Source: an uncultured Collinsella sp.
GTDB lineage: Bacteria; Actinomycetota; Coriobacteriia; Coriobacteriales; Coriobacteriaceae
DNA length: 42,901 nt
Reading direction: 5' to 3'
Assembly (NCBI GenBank): GCA_900547765.1
Contig: URIA01000013.1
Coordinates: 1 to 42,901, forward strand
Each line of letters opens with the position of its first letter. Position 1 is the first letter of the stretch. The position numbers and the translations under genes were made by a program. The notes beneath the pieces were generated by a model. The model was not told where the DNA came from. It did no database searches and worked only from the letters and a program-made list of their open reading frames with translations. Positions 22,543 through 30,199 of this stretch are shown piece by piece.

Positions 22543-23083
22543 TGTGGTCTCCTTTCAAGGAAAGCCGAAGTGACGCACGTCCGCGGCTAAGGTGCTGGGC
22601 GGTTGCAGCTGGCGTCGCGTGAACGGCGTCTGCGATTTCCCTGATGCTCATGCCTGCGTAGTAGTGCAAAAAGATGGCGATGCGCTGTGCTTGAGGCAGG
22701 GCCGTGACAGCGGAAAGAATGGCGCAGTCGCGTTGCGCGAATTCTTGCTCGGTATGTGTTACGGGTGCGCAGAAATCGGGGAGCGAATCGAGGTCGACAA
22801 CCGGGTGATTCGCGTGCGTACGGCCGATATCGCGACATGCGTTCAGTGCGACTCGGATCACCCAAGCACGTTCGTGTTCGAGCGAGTCGAACGGTTGAGT
22901 GCGTTGGAGAATCTTGATCAGCGTGTCCTGGCAGATGTCTTGAGCGTCGTCAGCGGATCCAAGGGCCGAATAGCACAATCGAAGGATGAGGTCGGAATAC
23001 GTGTCGACCAAGCGCTTTGCTTCCCGCTCGATCTGATCGGCATCGCATCGGAGCGTGCTATTGCGGTTACGGCGTGCAGGCAT
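22523..23083 (-). CDS. ECF-family RNA polymerase sigma factor
   Basis: A 186-residue sigma factor with only regions 2 and 4, as in the ECF group. Region 2 (about 30-95) contains VDTYSDLILRLCYSALGSADDAQDICQ-type sequence with the conserved DAQDICQDTL core. Region 4 (about 125-180) contains LPQAQRIAIFLHYYAGMSIREIA and a helix-turn-helix ending ATAAQHLSRGRASLR. I start it at the ATG at 23083, preceded by GGAGGTGACACT; longer readings have no such site. A possible ECF-type promoter (CAACTT, then CGTGTT) lies upstream on the minus strand around 23145-23170, which would allow self-activation. It overlaps the anti-sigma gene by 20 bases. Confidence 0.92.
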   Translation of the reverse strand: MPARRNRNSTLRCDADQIEREAKRLVDTYSDLILRLCYSALGSADDAQDICQDTLIKILQRTQPFDSLEHERAWVIRVALNACRDIGRTHANHPVVDLDSLPDFCAPVTHTEQEFAQRDCAILSAVTALPQAQRIAIFLHYYAGMSIREIADAVHATPAATAQHLSRGRASLRLSLKGDHNDYEFE

Positions 23084-23174
23084 AGTGTCACCTCCAATTG
23101 GTCGTGGTGGATATAGGGAAGGCGTCTCGCGAGGTCCCTCTACATACAACACGGTCGAGACTGCATAAGTTGAC

Positions 23175-23202
23175 AAAAAAAGACGGCACGTGAGCGCCGT
23201 CC
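23175..23202 (-). terminator. Terminator upstream of the sigma operon (minus strand)
   Basis: On the minus strand, GACGGC pairs with GCCGTC around an 8-base loop and is followed by TTTTTTT. It would stop transcripts coming from the phosphoesterase operon before they enter the sigma gene. Confidence 0.75.
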
Positions 23203-23247
23203 TTACAAAACAATGAGTGTTCTCGTTAATTACACAAGCACCGTGAT

Positions 23248-23307
23248 GGACAGGTCGGACGAGTCAGCAAAACCACCATAAAGGTGCCTATCCCCTTCGT
23301 GGTGGTT
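23248..23307. repeat. Repeat type B, copy 3, second half of the 60-bp direct repeat pair
   Basis: Matches 21232-21291 at 57 of 60 positions, same orientation. The hairpin part (23269-23307) has arms AACCACCA and TGGTGGTT and ends 9 bases from the phosphoesterase stop codon, so it may also act in 3'-end formation. Confidence 0.88.
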
Positions 23308-23315
23308 GTTGGCAG

Positions 23316-24026
23316 TTACCAGGGGGTTCTGGCGGTTGAAGACTCGATTGCTTCGTGGCGTTTGAGCTCGCGGCGCATGGTTTGCGAGTTGAGCCAAGCG
23401 GCCTTCCAACCGCGCGTGGGGTAGCGCGCCTCGTCAATTTCGATCTTGGTATAGCCGCAGGCGTTGACAATCTTCGTTCCGCATGGGTGTTGGCGCTCGC
23501 GTTGAAAGTTGGGGCCGTAGCTTTGGTGCACATGCCCGTGAATCATATAGTCGGGACCCCAAGACTCAAGAGCCGCATTAAAGCACTCGAATCCTCGATG
23601 CGGCAGGTCGTCCAGGTCGCCCATGCCTGCGACGGGTGCATGGGTAAGTAGAATATCGCATCCGTCTACCAGTGCGATTTTTCGCGATAGCTTGCGCATG
23701 CGTTTTGCCATCTCGCGCTCGGTATACATGTTCGCGCCGTCGCGGTAGCGCATGGAACCGCCCAGACCCGCAATGCGAATACCTCGGTACACATATACGC
23801 TGTCCTCAACACAAATGCACCCGCCCGGTGCATGGCGCGCGTAGCGGTCGTCGTGGTTGCCACGAACGTACACAAGCGGTTTGTTGATGACAGTGACCAA
23901 AAACTCAAGATAGTCCGGATCCAGGTCGCCTGCGGATAGAATCAGGTCAACGTCCTCAAAGCGCTCCTTGCGAAAACATTCCCACAGGCAGCGCTCCTCT
24001 ACATCGGCAATGGCTAGGATATTCAT
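23316..24026 (-). CDS. Metallophosphoesterase (calcineurin-like)
   Basis: A 236-residue protein with the two-metal phosphoesterase core in order: ILAIADVEE (first Asp, no classic DxH), LILSAGDLDPDYL (GD motif), YVRGNHDDRYA (GNHD), LLTHAPVAGMGDLD and IHGHVHQSYG (GHxH). It probably hydrolyses a phosphomonoester or diester in the cytoplasm; the substrate is not predictable. The first motif has Asp-Val-Glu where DxH is usual, so metal binding at that site may differ. Its ATG overlaps the stop of the upstream ParB/BMP gene by four bases (ATGA), so the two are co-translated and probably act together. Confidence 0.85.
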   Translation of the reverse strand: MNILAIADVEERCLWECFRKERFEDVDLILSAGDLDPDYLEFLVTVINKPLVYVRGNHDDRYARHAPGGCICVEDSVYVYRGIRIAGLGGSMRYRDGANMYTEREMAKRMRKLSRKIALVDGCDILLTHAPVAGMGDLDDLPHRGFECFNAALESWGPDYMIHGHVHQSYGPNFQRERQHPCGTKIVNACGYTKIEIDEARYPTRGWKAAWLNSQTMRRELKRHEAIESSTARTPW

Positions 24027-25945
24027 AGGGCACGGACCTCCGGCTCGTTATCGAGCTGCGGAATCGAGCCTATAACGTTGTCAGCCAGCCAGTTCATCTC
24101 GACAATCTGCGTACTCGGCAGGGGAGGGAAGCCCTCAATCTGAACCACGCCGTCCTGGCTGTGGAGCTCGCCGCCAAATGGGTTGATGGAGCCCTCGACA
24201 ATGCCGTTGCGAAGCAGCTGCACAAGTTTACGCGTCTGATAGGGTAGGCCCGGAGCGTAGCGAATATCGATGACGCCGGAGCTCATACCGTACCAGTAGT
24301 TGACGGCGCGCACCTGCTGGTCATCGGCGGTCTCGTCCCATGTGCCGTGCAGTAGGCTGCGTACGATGAGTTCGTAGTAACGGCCCCAGTTCCATACCGG
24401 CATAGCAATACCGGTAACTTCCTTGCCGTTTACCAGACGGTGAAGCCCGTAGGCGGTGGGGTCCTCGAGAGACTTGGACATATCGGCGCCGGTCATGACG
24501 CTCACGCCCTCGCGACACATGGCTTCGGCAAGACCGCCGGCGGGAACATCTCCCCAAGTGAGGATAATCTGCGCACGAGGGTCGAGCAGCGAGGCACCGA
24601 TAGCGAAGGCGTTGATTTCGCTCAGCGCGCCCGAGGCGAAGACCGACGCATGGTAGCCAATACGGTGGTTGTCGGCCATGCTGGCGGCAAGGGCGCCCAG
24701 TAGGAACTTGGCCTCGTACATCTTTCCAAAGTACGAGCGGACGCTTTGGTGGGGAAGGCCGATTGAGCAGTTAAGGAACCGCACCTGGGGATACTCGACT
24801 GACGCCCTGAGCGTGTATTCCATGAGCCGGTGTGAGGTCGAGAAGATGACGTTCGCCCCGTGCTTTACGGCTGTCTCGACGGCGGCGTAGAACACGTCCG
24901 AATCGTGGCAGTCCTCGAACGCCTCGGTGCGCACGATGCCGCCAAAGTGCTCATCAAGATACCGGCGGCCCTGGTCGTGTAGGCTGTCCCAGCTCGACGT
25001 GGCACAGGGAAACTCGTGGATAAAGGCGATTCGCATGGGATTGGCAGTGGAGTAGACGGTCTTGCTCATAAAGAAGTTGAGCACGCCCGAGGTAGCTTTT
25101 GTCGGTGCGCCCTCTTTCTCGTTGGGCTGCGGCGCTTCGACAAGATCGACTTTGTCCTCGTCGCTTTTGCCGGCAATGACAAGCTCGCGCCAAATCTTGC
25201 ACAGACGGTTGACGACGATATCCGTCGGCGTATCCAGCAGACGGTCCTGGTTGTAGACGTTGAGGTAGACGAGCATGGCATCGGCGGGCGTAATGTCCAA
25301 GTGGTCGCCGCCCGCGCGAAGATAGGCGCGCTTAAAGAGCAGGAAGGTGTGACGTAGGTAGTCGACCTTCTTTTGAGGCCATTTTTCGACAAGATCTTGG
25401 CCGAGCATTTTGGCAAGCATCTCGTAGCTGCCCTCGCGCGAAAACTCAATCTCGTACAGGGGGCATACGTACCAAAAGGCGCAAAACTCACCGTACAGGC
25501 GGCTCTCGACGGAATCCCACTTACCGGGGTACAGACGCGTCACCTTGGCCGAAACCGTCGGAGCGTCAAGGAATTTGAGGACGCTGACACGCTTGTTGCC
25601 CTCTTGGACGTAAAAGCGGTGCATGAACTCGGTGACGATGATGGGGTCGCGGTAGCCCTCGGAGATTTGGATATCGTAGAGGTTGGACCATTTGCGGGCG
25701 AATTCGGTATTCCAGGGGAGCAGCGGCATAAAGTTACACGAAAAGGCGGACTGGCGACCTTTGGTAACCGTGCCGACGACCATTTCGAGCGGAATGTCCC
25801 GCAGGCCGATGTTCTCGCGCTGCCCGCAGGGAAGCTGGGCGACCAAGCTGTCGAGGTCCGTAAGATATGGATGCTCGCTTTGGCTGATGGCGCGACGGCG
25901 TCCCTGTTCGCCGCGCTTGCGCGCTTGACGATAGGCCTCTTCCAT
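24023..25945 (-). CDS. Cytoplasmic ParB-like / BMP-domain fusion protein
   Basis: A 640-residue protein with no signal peptide or lipobox. The N-terminal part (about 45-150) contains MVVGTVTKGRQSAFS, then DPIIVTEFMHRFYVQEGNKR and VSVLKFL, which resembles the ParB/sulfiredoxin-like nucleotide-binding fold. Residues from about 304 (MRIAFIHEFPCATSSW) to 600 resemble the BMP/PnrA-type purine nucleoside binding domain, with GANVIFSTSHRLMEYT, FLLGALAASMADNHRIGYH and INAFAIGA. BMP domains are normally extracytoplasmic lipoproteins of ABC importers; here the domain appears cytoplasmic and there is no ABC transporter beside it. It overlaps the phosphoesterase gene by four bases. A nucleoside or nucleotide-sensing role is possible; the actual function is unknown. 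Confidence 0.7.
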   Translation of the reverse strand: MEEAYRQARKRGEQGRRRAISQSEHPYLTDLDSLVAQLPCGQRENIGLRDIPLEMVVGTVTKGRQSAFSCNFMPLLPWNTEFARKWSNLYDIQISEGYRDPIIVTEFMHRFYVQEGNKRVSVLKFLDAPTVSAKVTRLYPGKWDSVESRLYGEFCAFWYVCPLYEIEFSREGSYEMLAKMLGQDLVEKWPQKKVDYLRHTFLLFKRAYLRAGGDHLDITPADAMLVYLNVYNQDRLLDTPTDIVVNRLCKIWRELVIAGKSDEDKVDLVEAPQPNEKEGAPTKATSGVLNFFMSKTVYSTANPMRIAFIHEFPCATSSWDSLHDQGRRYLDEHFGGIVRTEAFEDCHDSDVFYAAVETAVKHGANVIFSTSHRLMEYTLRASVEYPQVRFLNCSIGLPHQSVRSYFGKMYEAKFLLGALAASMADNHRIGYHASVFASGALSEINAFAIGASLLDPRAQIILTWGDVPAGGLAEAMCREGVSVMTGADMSKSLEDPTAYGLHRLVNGKEVTGIAMPVWNWGRYYELIVRSLLHGTWDETADDQQVRAVNYWYGMSSGVIDIRYAPGLPYQTRKLVQLLRNGIVEGSINPFGGELHSQDGVVQIEGFPPLPSTQIVEMNWLADNVIGSIPQLDNEPEVRAL

Positions 25946-26001
25946 GGTGTCTACTCCCTTAGTCGTTTAAACAACGATATGAACCATGGTACCACGATGC
26001 G

Positions 26002-26042
26002 AAACCACCACAAAAGGTGCCTGTCCCCTTTGCGGTGGTTTT
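26002..26042. repeat. Palindromic repeat type B, copy 4
   Basis: Arms AAACCACC and GGTGGTTT around AAAAGGTGCCTGTCCCCTTT. It overlaps the stop codon of the minus-strand mscS gene and ends in T-rich sequence on both strands, so it may serve as its terminator. Confidence 0.85.
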
Positions 26043-26808
26043 AGGCGATGATGGGGGCGATGGCGCGGATGCAGGCGTCGGCTGCCGTAAAGGTGGTGCT
26101 GTCGTCACTGACGATAAAGATGATCTTACCCTTAATGCCAAAGTCGCCGATCTCGCTAAAGAGCACGTAGGGTTCCTTGTCAAAGCCCGAGATGGGTGAA
26201 ACGGCGACCTTGGTGGCACAGGCGAGCTCGTCTGCCAGCGCATCGAGCGAGTCCCATTTTGACGTGTCCTTCACCGCGACGGGAACGACAACGCGTCCAA
26301 AGGGCATGAGGTGCACGAGTGTGTTCTTGGAGATGTTGGAGTTGGGGACGATGATGGTCTGTCCGCAGGCGTCCTCGATGGTCGTGTGGCGCCAAGTGAT
26401 GTCCTGGACCACGCCCGACACGCCGCCGACCTCGATATTGTCGCCGGGCTTGATGATGCCCATAAAGGTCACTTGCATGCCGCCGATAAGGTTTGATAGC
26501 GTGTCCTGAAAGCCGAGCGAGATGGCGATGCCGCCGACGCCAAGAGCGGCGACGAGCGCGTTTGCGTTAATGCCAAAGCAGTTGTCGAGGATAAAGCTGC
26601 CGCCGATCATCCAAATGACGGCACGCGCGATGTTGATGAAGATGCTCGATGCGGGAAGCGGGTTGTCGTCTCGGTTGAGTAGGTGGCGCAGGGTCTTGGA
26701 TGCCACCTTGGCGGCGATGGCGGTGACTATTACCAAGATGACGGCCCAGATGATGTTGTGGACCCAGCGCTGCTCAAAGAAATGAAGAATCGGTTCAAAC
26801 AATTCCAT
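26041..26808 (-). CDS. MscS-family small-conductance mechanosensitive channel
   Basis: A 255-residue membrane protein that should open under membrane tension to release solutes after osmotic downshock. Two hydrophobic segments (about 18-38 and 58-78) precede the pore helix ANALVAALGVGGIAISLGFQ and DTLSNLIGG (about 82-112), the MscS family signature. The cytoplasmic beta domain follows with IIKPGDNIEVGGVSGVVQDI and TIIVPNSNISKNTLV. The length is typical of the short, three-span members. AGGAGG lies about 10 bases ahead of the ATG. It is upstream of the ParB/BMP gene on the same strand with 95 bases and a type B repeat between them, so cotranscription is uncertain. Confidence 0.92.
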   Translation of the reverse strand: MELFEPILHFFEQRWVHNIIWAVILVIVTAIAAKVASKTLRHLLNRDDNPLPASSIFINIARAVIWMIGGSFILDNCFGINANALVAALGVGGIAISLGFQDTLSNLIGGMQVTFMGIIKPGDNIEVGGVSGVVQDITWRHTTIEDACGQTIIVPNSNISKNTLVHLMPFGRVVVPVAVKDTSKWDSLDALADELACATKVAVSPISGFDKEPYVLFSEIGDFGIKGKIIFIVSDDSTTFTAADACIRAIAPIIA

Positions 26809-26851
26809 GTAGGGAAAACCTCCTAATGATCATTCAACCATGATACCCACC

Positions 26852-26882
26852 AAAAAGCCCGTCCGATCACATCGGACGGGCC
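26852..26882 (-). terminator. Strong terminator upstream of mscS (minus strand)
   Basis: Perfect 11-bp stem GCCCGTCCGAT/ATCGGACGGGC (26857-26867 and 26871-26881) with a 3-base loop. On the minus strand it is followed by TTTTT, insulating mscS from the ABC operon. Confidence 0.85.
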
Positions 26883-27049
26883 GATAACTTGAGATGGGGT
26901 GGCCGCGGTGGCGTAAGCTGGGCCGCCGGCGAGCACGCCGGCAAGGAGTGCGGCGGTCAAGCAAGACGGGGAAGGAGTCTTCTCATGGCAGTTTCCTTAG
27001 TTCTTAACCAGTGGTTCCTGCTGACGCTGGATTATCGACATGATATGCG

Positions 27050-27089
27050 AAAACCGTCGCAAAGGTATCTGTTCCTTTGCGGCGGTTTT
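27050..27089. repeat. Type B repeat, copy 5, with altered arms
   Basis: Arms AAAACCGTCGC and GCGGCGGTTTT around AAAGGTATCTGTTCCTTT. The loop is recognisably type B, but both arms have changed together from CCACCAC/GTGGTGG to CCGTCGC/GCGGCGG. Confidence 0.75.
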
Positions 27090-27104
27090 GACGTTTGCGC
27101 AGAT

Positions 27105-27145
27105 AAAACCTGCCAAAATAAACCTGTCCCTTATTGGCAGGTTTT
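27105..27145. repeat. Type B repeat, copy 6, with a third arm sequence
   Basis: Arms AAAACCTGCCA and TGGCAGGTTTT with loop AAATAAACCTGTCCCTTAT. It overlaps the stop codon of the minus-strand ABC ATPase gene and is followed on that strand by a short T-rich stretch, so it is probably also its terminator. Confidence 0.75.
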
Positions 27146-27938
27146 AGCTCAGCAGCATGCGGTCGTTGGCGAGCTCGCCGCCCGAGACCTCCTCGAACTT
27201 CTGCAGCAGGTCGGCTACGGTGAGCGACTTCTTCTCGTCGCCGGCCACGTCGTAGATCACATGGCCCTCGTGCATCATGATCAGACGGTTGCCCAGACGG
27301 ATGGCGTCATTCATGTTGTGCGTAACCATGAGCGTGGTCAGATGGTTTTCGTCGACAATCTCCTCGGTCAGGTTGAGCACCTTAGAGGCCGTCTTGGGGT
27401 CGAGGGCCGCCGTGTGCTCGTCGAGCAGCAGCAGGCGCGGCTTGGTGAGCGTGGCCATCAGCAGGGTGAGTGCCTGGCGCTGGCCGCCCGAGAGCAGGCC
27501 GACCTTGGCGTTGAGACGCGTGTCCAGACCGAGGTCCAGGCGCTTGAGCAGTTCAACGTACTCGTCCTTCTCGGCCTTGGTGACGCCCCACGAAAGACCG
27601 CGACGCTGGCCGCGGCGCTTGGCGAGGGCCAGGTTTTCGGCAATTTGCATGTCGGCTGCGGTGCCGCGCATGGGGTCCTGGAACACACGGCCCAGGTACT
27701 TGGCGCGCTGCGACTCGCTCAGACGCGAGATGTCGGTGCCGTCGAGCTCAATAACACCAGAATCGAGCGGATACACGCCGGCGATCATATTGAGCAGCGT
27801 GGACTTGCCGGCGCCGTTGCCGCCAATCACGGTTACAAAGTCGCCATCGTTGAGGGTGAGGTCGACGCCGGTGAGCGCGCGCTTCTCGGTGACGGTGCCC
27901 TTGTTAAAGGTCTTCTTGACGTGCGAGAGCTTAAGCAT
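27144..27938 (-). CDS. ABC transporter ATP-binding protein
   Basis: A 264-residue ATPase that powers the import system encoded with the next two genes. Walker A GGNGAGKST is at about residues 39-47. The signature motif LSGGQRQ and Walker B LLLLDEHTAALDP follow, with Glu after the Asp. I place the start at 27938, nine bases after GGGAG; an ATG nine bases earlier would leave no room for ribosome binding. It overlaps the permease stop by eight bases. This subgroup usually pairs with BPD_transp_2-type permeases and PF04392 (TrpX-like) binding proteins. Confidence 0.93.
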   Translation of the reverse strand: MLKLSHVKKTFNKGTVTEKRALTGVDLTLNDGDFVTVIGGNGAGKSTLLNMIAGVYPLDSGVIELDGTDISRLSESQRAKYLGRVFQDPMRGTAADMQIAENLALAKRRGQRRGLSWGVTKAEKDEYVELLKRLDLGLDTRLNAKVGLLSGGQRQALTLLMATLTKPRLLLLDEHTAALDPKTASKVLNLTEEIVDENHLTTLMVTHNMNDAIRLGNRLIMMHEGHVIYDVAGDEKKSLTVADLLQKFEEVSGGELANDRMLLS

Positions 27939-28854
27939 CTGCCTCATCTCCCTTCGTGTAGGAGCTGCGGAGCTTATAGCGCTCCCAAATCACGGGCACG
28001 CACAGGGCCACGGCGACGATCGCGGCAGAGAGCAGCTTCATGTCGTTGGCGTCCATGCCCAGCTGCAGCACGATGGCGCGGATAAGGAAGTACACCACGG
28101 AGCCAAAGACGGCGGAGGCAAGACGGACGCTAAACTGCGTCAGACCGCCGGGCAGCAGGCGACCGAGCACTTCGCCGATGACGATGGCGGCAAGACCGAT
28201 AACGATGGCGCCGGTGCCCATGCCAATGTCGGCATACTTCTGGCTCTGGCAGATGAGCGCACCCGAAAGGCCAATGAGGGCGTTGGAGAGCACGAGGGCG
28301 ATCATTTTGGTGGTGTTGGTGTTAACGCCCAGGGCGCGGATCATGTACTCGTTGTTGCCGGTGGCACGCAGCGCCGAGCCGATCTCGGTGCCAAAGAACC
28401 AGTACAGGATGGCGACGATGGCCACGGCCAGCACAATGCCTAGGATAATGGCAACAGTGGACTGCGGCAGGCCCGTCATGTTGCTGACAGACGAGAAGAT
28501 AGTGCCCTTGGCAAGGATGGGCGTGTTGGACTTGCCCATGATGCGCAGGTTGATGGACCACAGACTGATCTGCGTAAGGATTCCGGCGAGGATTGCGGGA
28601 ATCTCAAAGACGGTGGTCAAGATGCCCGTGACGGCGCCCGCGATGGCGCCGGCGCACATGCCGGCCAGCACGGCGAGCAAGGGGTCGACGTTATTGTTGA
28701 CGATGAGTACGGCGCAGACACAGCCGCCGAGGGCAAAGCTGCCGTCGCAGGTCATATCGGGGATGTCGAGCAGGCGGAACGTGATAAACACGCCAAGCAC
28801 CATAATGCCCCAGAGGACGCCCTGCGAAACGGCGCCCTGCAATGCAATGAGCAT
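27931..28854 (-). CDS. ABC transporter permease (BPD_transp_2 type)
   Basis: A 307-residue inner membrane protein with about eight or nine hydrophobic segments, spread along its length. Recognisable family features include the N-terminal TFRLLDIPDMTCDGSFALGG segment, typical of permeases paired with PF04392 binding proteins, and the mid-chain RATGNNEYMIRALGVNTN loop that contacts the ATPase. The start follows AGGAGGT. It overlaps the ATPase gene and lies 204 bases after the binding protein gene, a spacer that contains hairpins and may lower expression of the membrane parts relative to the binding protein. Confidence 0.92.
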   Translation of the reverse strand: MLIALQGAVSQGVLWGIMVLGVFITFRLLDIPDMTCDGSFALGGCVCAVLIVNNNVDPLLAVLAGMCAGAIAGAVTGILTTVFEIPAILAGILTQISLWSINLRIMGKSNTPILAKGTIFSSVSNMTGLPQSTVAIILGIVLAVAIVAILYWFFGTEIGSALRATGNNEYMIRALGVNTNTTKMIALVLSNALIGLSGALICQSQKYADIGMGTGAIVIGLAAIVIGEVLGRLLPGGLTQFSVRLASAVFGSVVYFLIRAIVLQLGMDANDMKLLSAAIVAVALCVPVIWERYKLRSSYTKGDEADA

Positions 28855-28929
28855 GCTTCATACCTCCTAGGATAGGGTGGACACGTGATTTTCCATAATA
28901 GCGGTACCAATGCATAAAAGAGCTGCGGA

Positions 28930-28987
28930 CGGATGTTTTGTCTCATCCGAAACAAGCAGGGCGAACGCCGGTCTTTAGCGTTCGCCC
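28930..28987 (-). terminator. Hairpins between binding-protein and permease genes
   Basis: GGGCGAACGC (28959-28968) and GCGTTCGCCC (28978-28987) form a perfect 10-bp stem; CGGATG/CATCCG (28930-28949) forms a second. There is no long T-run on the minus strand, so this looks like an mRNA-stabilising structure or leaky terminator rather than a full stop. Confidence 0.5.
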
Positions 28988-29058
28988 CAAGGACTCAGAT
29001 ATTGAATAACGCGGCTGTGGCGCGCGTGCGGGCCCTAGACGCGTTACCGCGCATGGCG

Positions 29059-30039
29059 CTACTCGTCCAGAGCGGAAAGGTCGATGCCTAGGGCCTCGGC
29101 CATCTCGTCGTTCTTGACGACGACCAGGTCCTTGCTCGAGAGGTGCTTGATTGGCATATCCTCGGGCTTGGCCTCGCCCTTCAGGATCTTAACGGCCATC
29201 TCGCCCGCGGCGTAGCCCAGGTCCTTATAGTTGATGGAGAGGGTGAACAGGCCGCCGGCCATGCACATACCCTCCTCGCCGGTCACGAAGGGGAGCTTAT
29301 TCTCCTTGCAGATCTGGCCGACCTGCGAAGCGCCCGCGGCGATGGTGTTGTCAGTGGGGGAGTACAGCGCGTCGACCTTGCCCACGGCAGACTCGACGAC
29401 GGACTGAATCTCGTTGGAGCTCGAGACGGTGAAGTCAGTGTACTCGAGCCCCAGCTTGTCGAGCTCCTTCTTGGCGGCCTTGATCTGGACGTCGGAGTTG
29501 GACTCGGCGGTGCAGTAGAGCAGGCCGACCTTTTTAACGTCGGGCAGGACCTTCTGCATCATCTCGAGCTGCTCGGCGACCGGGGTGAGGTCGGAAGCGC
29601 CCGTGACGTTGGTGCCGGGCTTGTCGTTGTCCTGGACCAGGCCGGAGGCGGCGTAGTCGGTGATGGCACAGCCCACGATGGGGATATCGGCCGTGGCGCC
29701 GGCGGCAGCCTGCGCGGCGGGCGTGGCGATGGCATAAATCAGGCTGACGTTGTCGCCCACAAACTTGTCGGCAATGGACTTACACGTGGACTGGTCGTTC
29801 TGGGCGTTCTTCTGGTCGATCTTGACCTTAAGGCCGCTCTCCTTGATGGCCTTGACAAAGCCATCGTTGGCGGCGTCGAGTGCGGAGTGCTCGGTGAGCT
29901 GCAGAACGCCGATGGTGTAGTCGGAACCGGCGGCAGCAGAGCCGGAACCAGAGTTGCCGCCGCATCCGGCGAGCGGGGCGAGCGCGAGCAGGCCAGCGGA
30001 GACCAGAAGGCTCCTGCGGCTGATGGTGATGTCCTTCAT
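29059..30039 (-). CDS. ABC transporter substrate-binding lipoprotein (PF04392 / TrpX-like)
   Basis: A 326-residue binding protein. The N-terminus has a twin arginine (ISRRS), a hydrophobic stretch and a lipobox LAGC at about residues 22-25, so it should be exported and lipid-anchored. The mature protein matches the ABC_sub_bind pattern: YTIGVLQLTEHSALDAANDGF, IYAIATPAAQAAAG, IVGCAITDYAASGLV, VGLLYCTAESNSDVQ and ALYSPTDNTIAAGASQV. Relatives bind tryptophan/tyrosine or other small ligands; the ligand here is not known. I start it at 30039, after GGGGGT; upstream in-frame codons run through the promoter region. It is the first gene of the importer operon. Confidence 0.9.
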   Translation of the reverse strand: MKDITISRRSLLVSAGLLALAPLAGCGGNSGSGSAAAGSDYTIGVLQLTEHSALDAANDGFVKAIKESGLKVKIDQKNAQNDQSTCKSIADKFVGDNVSLIYAIATPAAQAAAGATADIPIVGCAITDYAASGLVQDNDKPGTNVTGASDLTPVAEQLEMMQKVLPDVKKVGLLYCTAESNSDVQIKAAKKELDKLGLEYTDFTVSSSNEIQSVVESAVGKVDALYSPTDNTIAAGASQVGQICKENKLPFVTGEEGMCMAGGLFTLSINYKDLGYAAGEMAVKILKGEAKPEDMPIKHLSSKDLVVVKNDEMAEALGIDLSALDE

Positions 30040-30074
30040 ATCATTACCCCCAGTATAAAAATGGCTGGAAACAC

Positions 30075-30119
30075 TGCACTGGGACAAAGTGCAAGTGGGA
30101 CTATAGTAGCGCTGATGTC
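30075..30119 (-). promoter_or_regulatory. Promoter and possible operator of the ABC importer operon
   Basis: On the minus strand, a TTGTAA-like -35 near 30125 and TACTAT/TATAGT near 30102-30108 suggest a promoter. A perfect 6-bp inverted repeat TGCACT-7-AGTGCA (30075-30093) lies just downstream and could bind the regulator encoded next door. This is a weak assignment. Confidence 0.4.
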
Positions 30120-30199
30120 CATTTTTACAACAGTCTGGCGGGTTTTTTAATACAGAATCGGATGGGCGGTACGGGTAGTCGAATGGGCGGCGGAGGGTC

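Larger units (their letters stand above)
26809..27143. other. Intergenic region with terminator, GC-rich hairpin and two type B repeats
   Basis: No supported gene. It holds a minus-strand terminator (26852-26882), a GC-rich hairpin GCCGGCG/CGCCGGC near 26926-26943, a strong ribosome binding site plus ATG at 26984 that leads into the antisense strand of the ABC ATPase gene, and type B repeats at 27050-27089 and 27105-27145. Confidence 0.5.

Noticed and set aside
26889..28085. 398-residue plus-strand open frame over the ABC ATPase gene
   Set aside because: Antisense to Walker and signature motifs; apart from the orphan start discussed separately it has no coding character.
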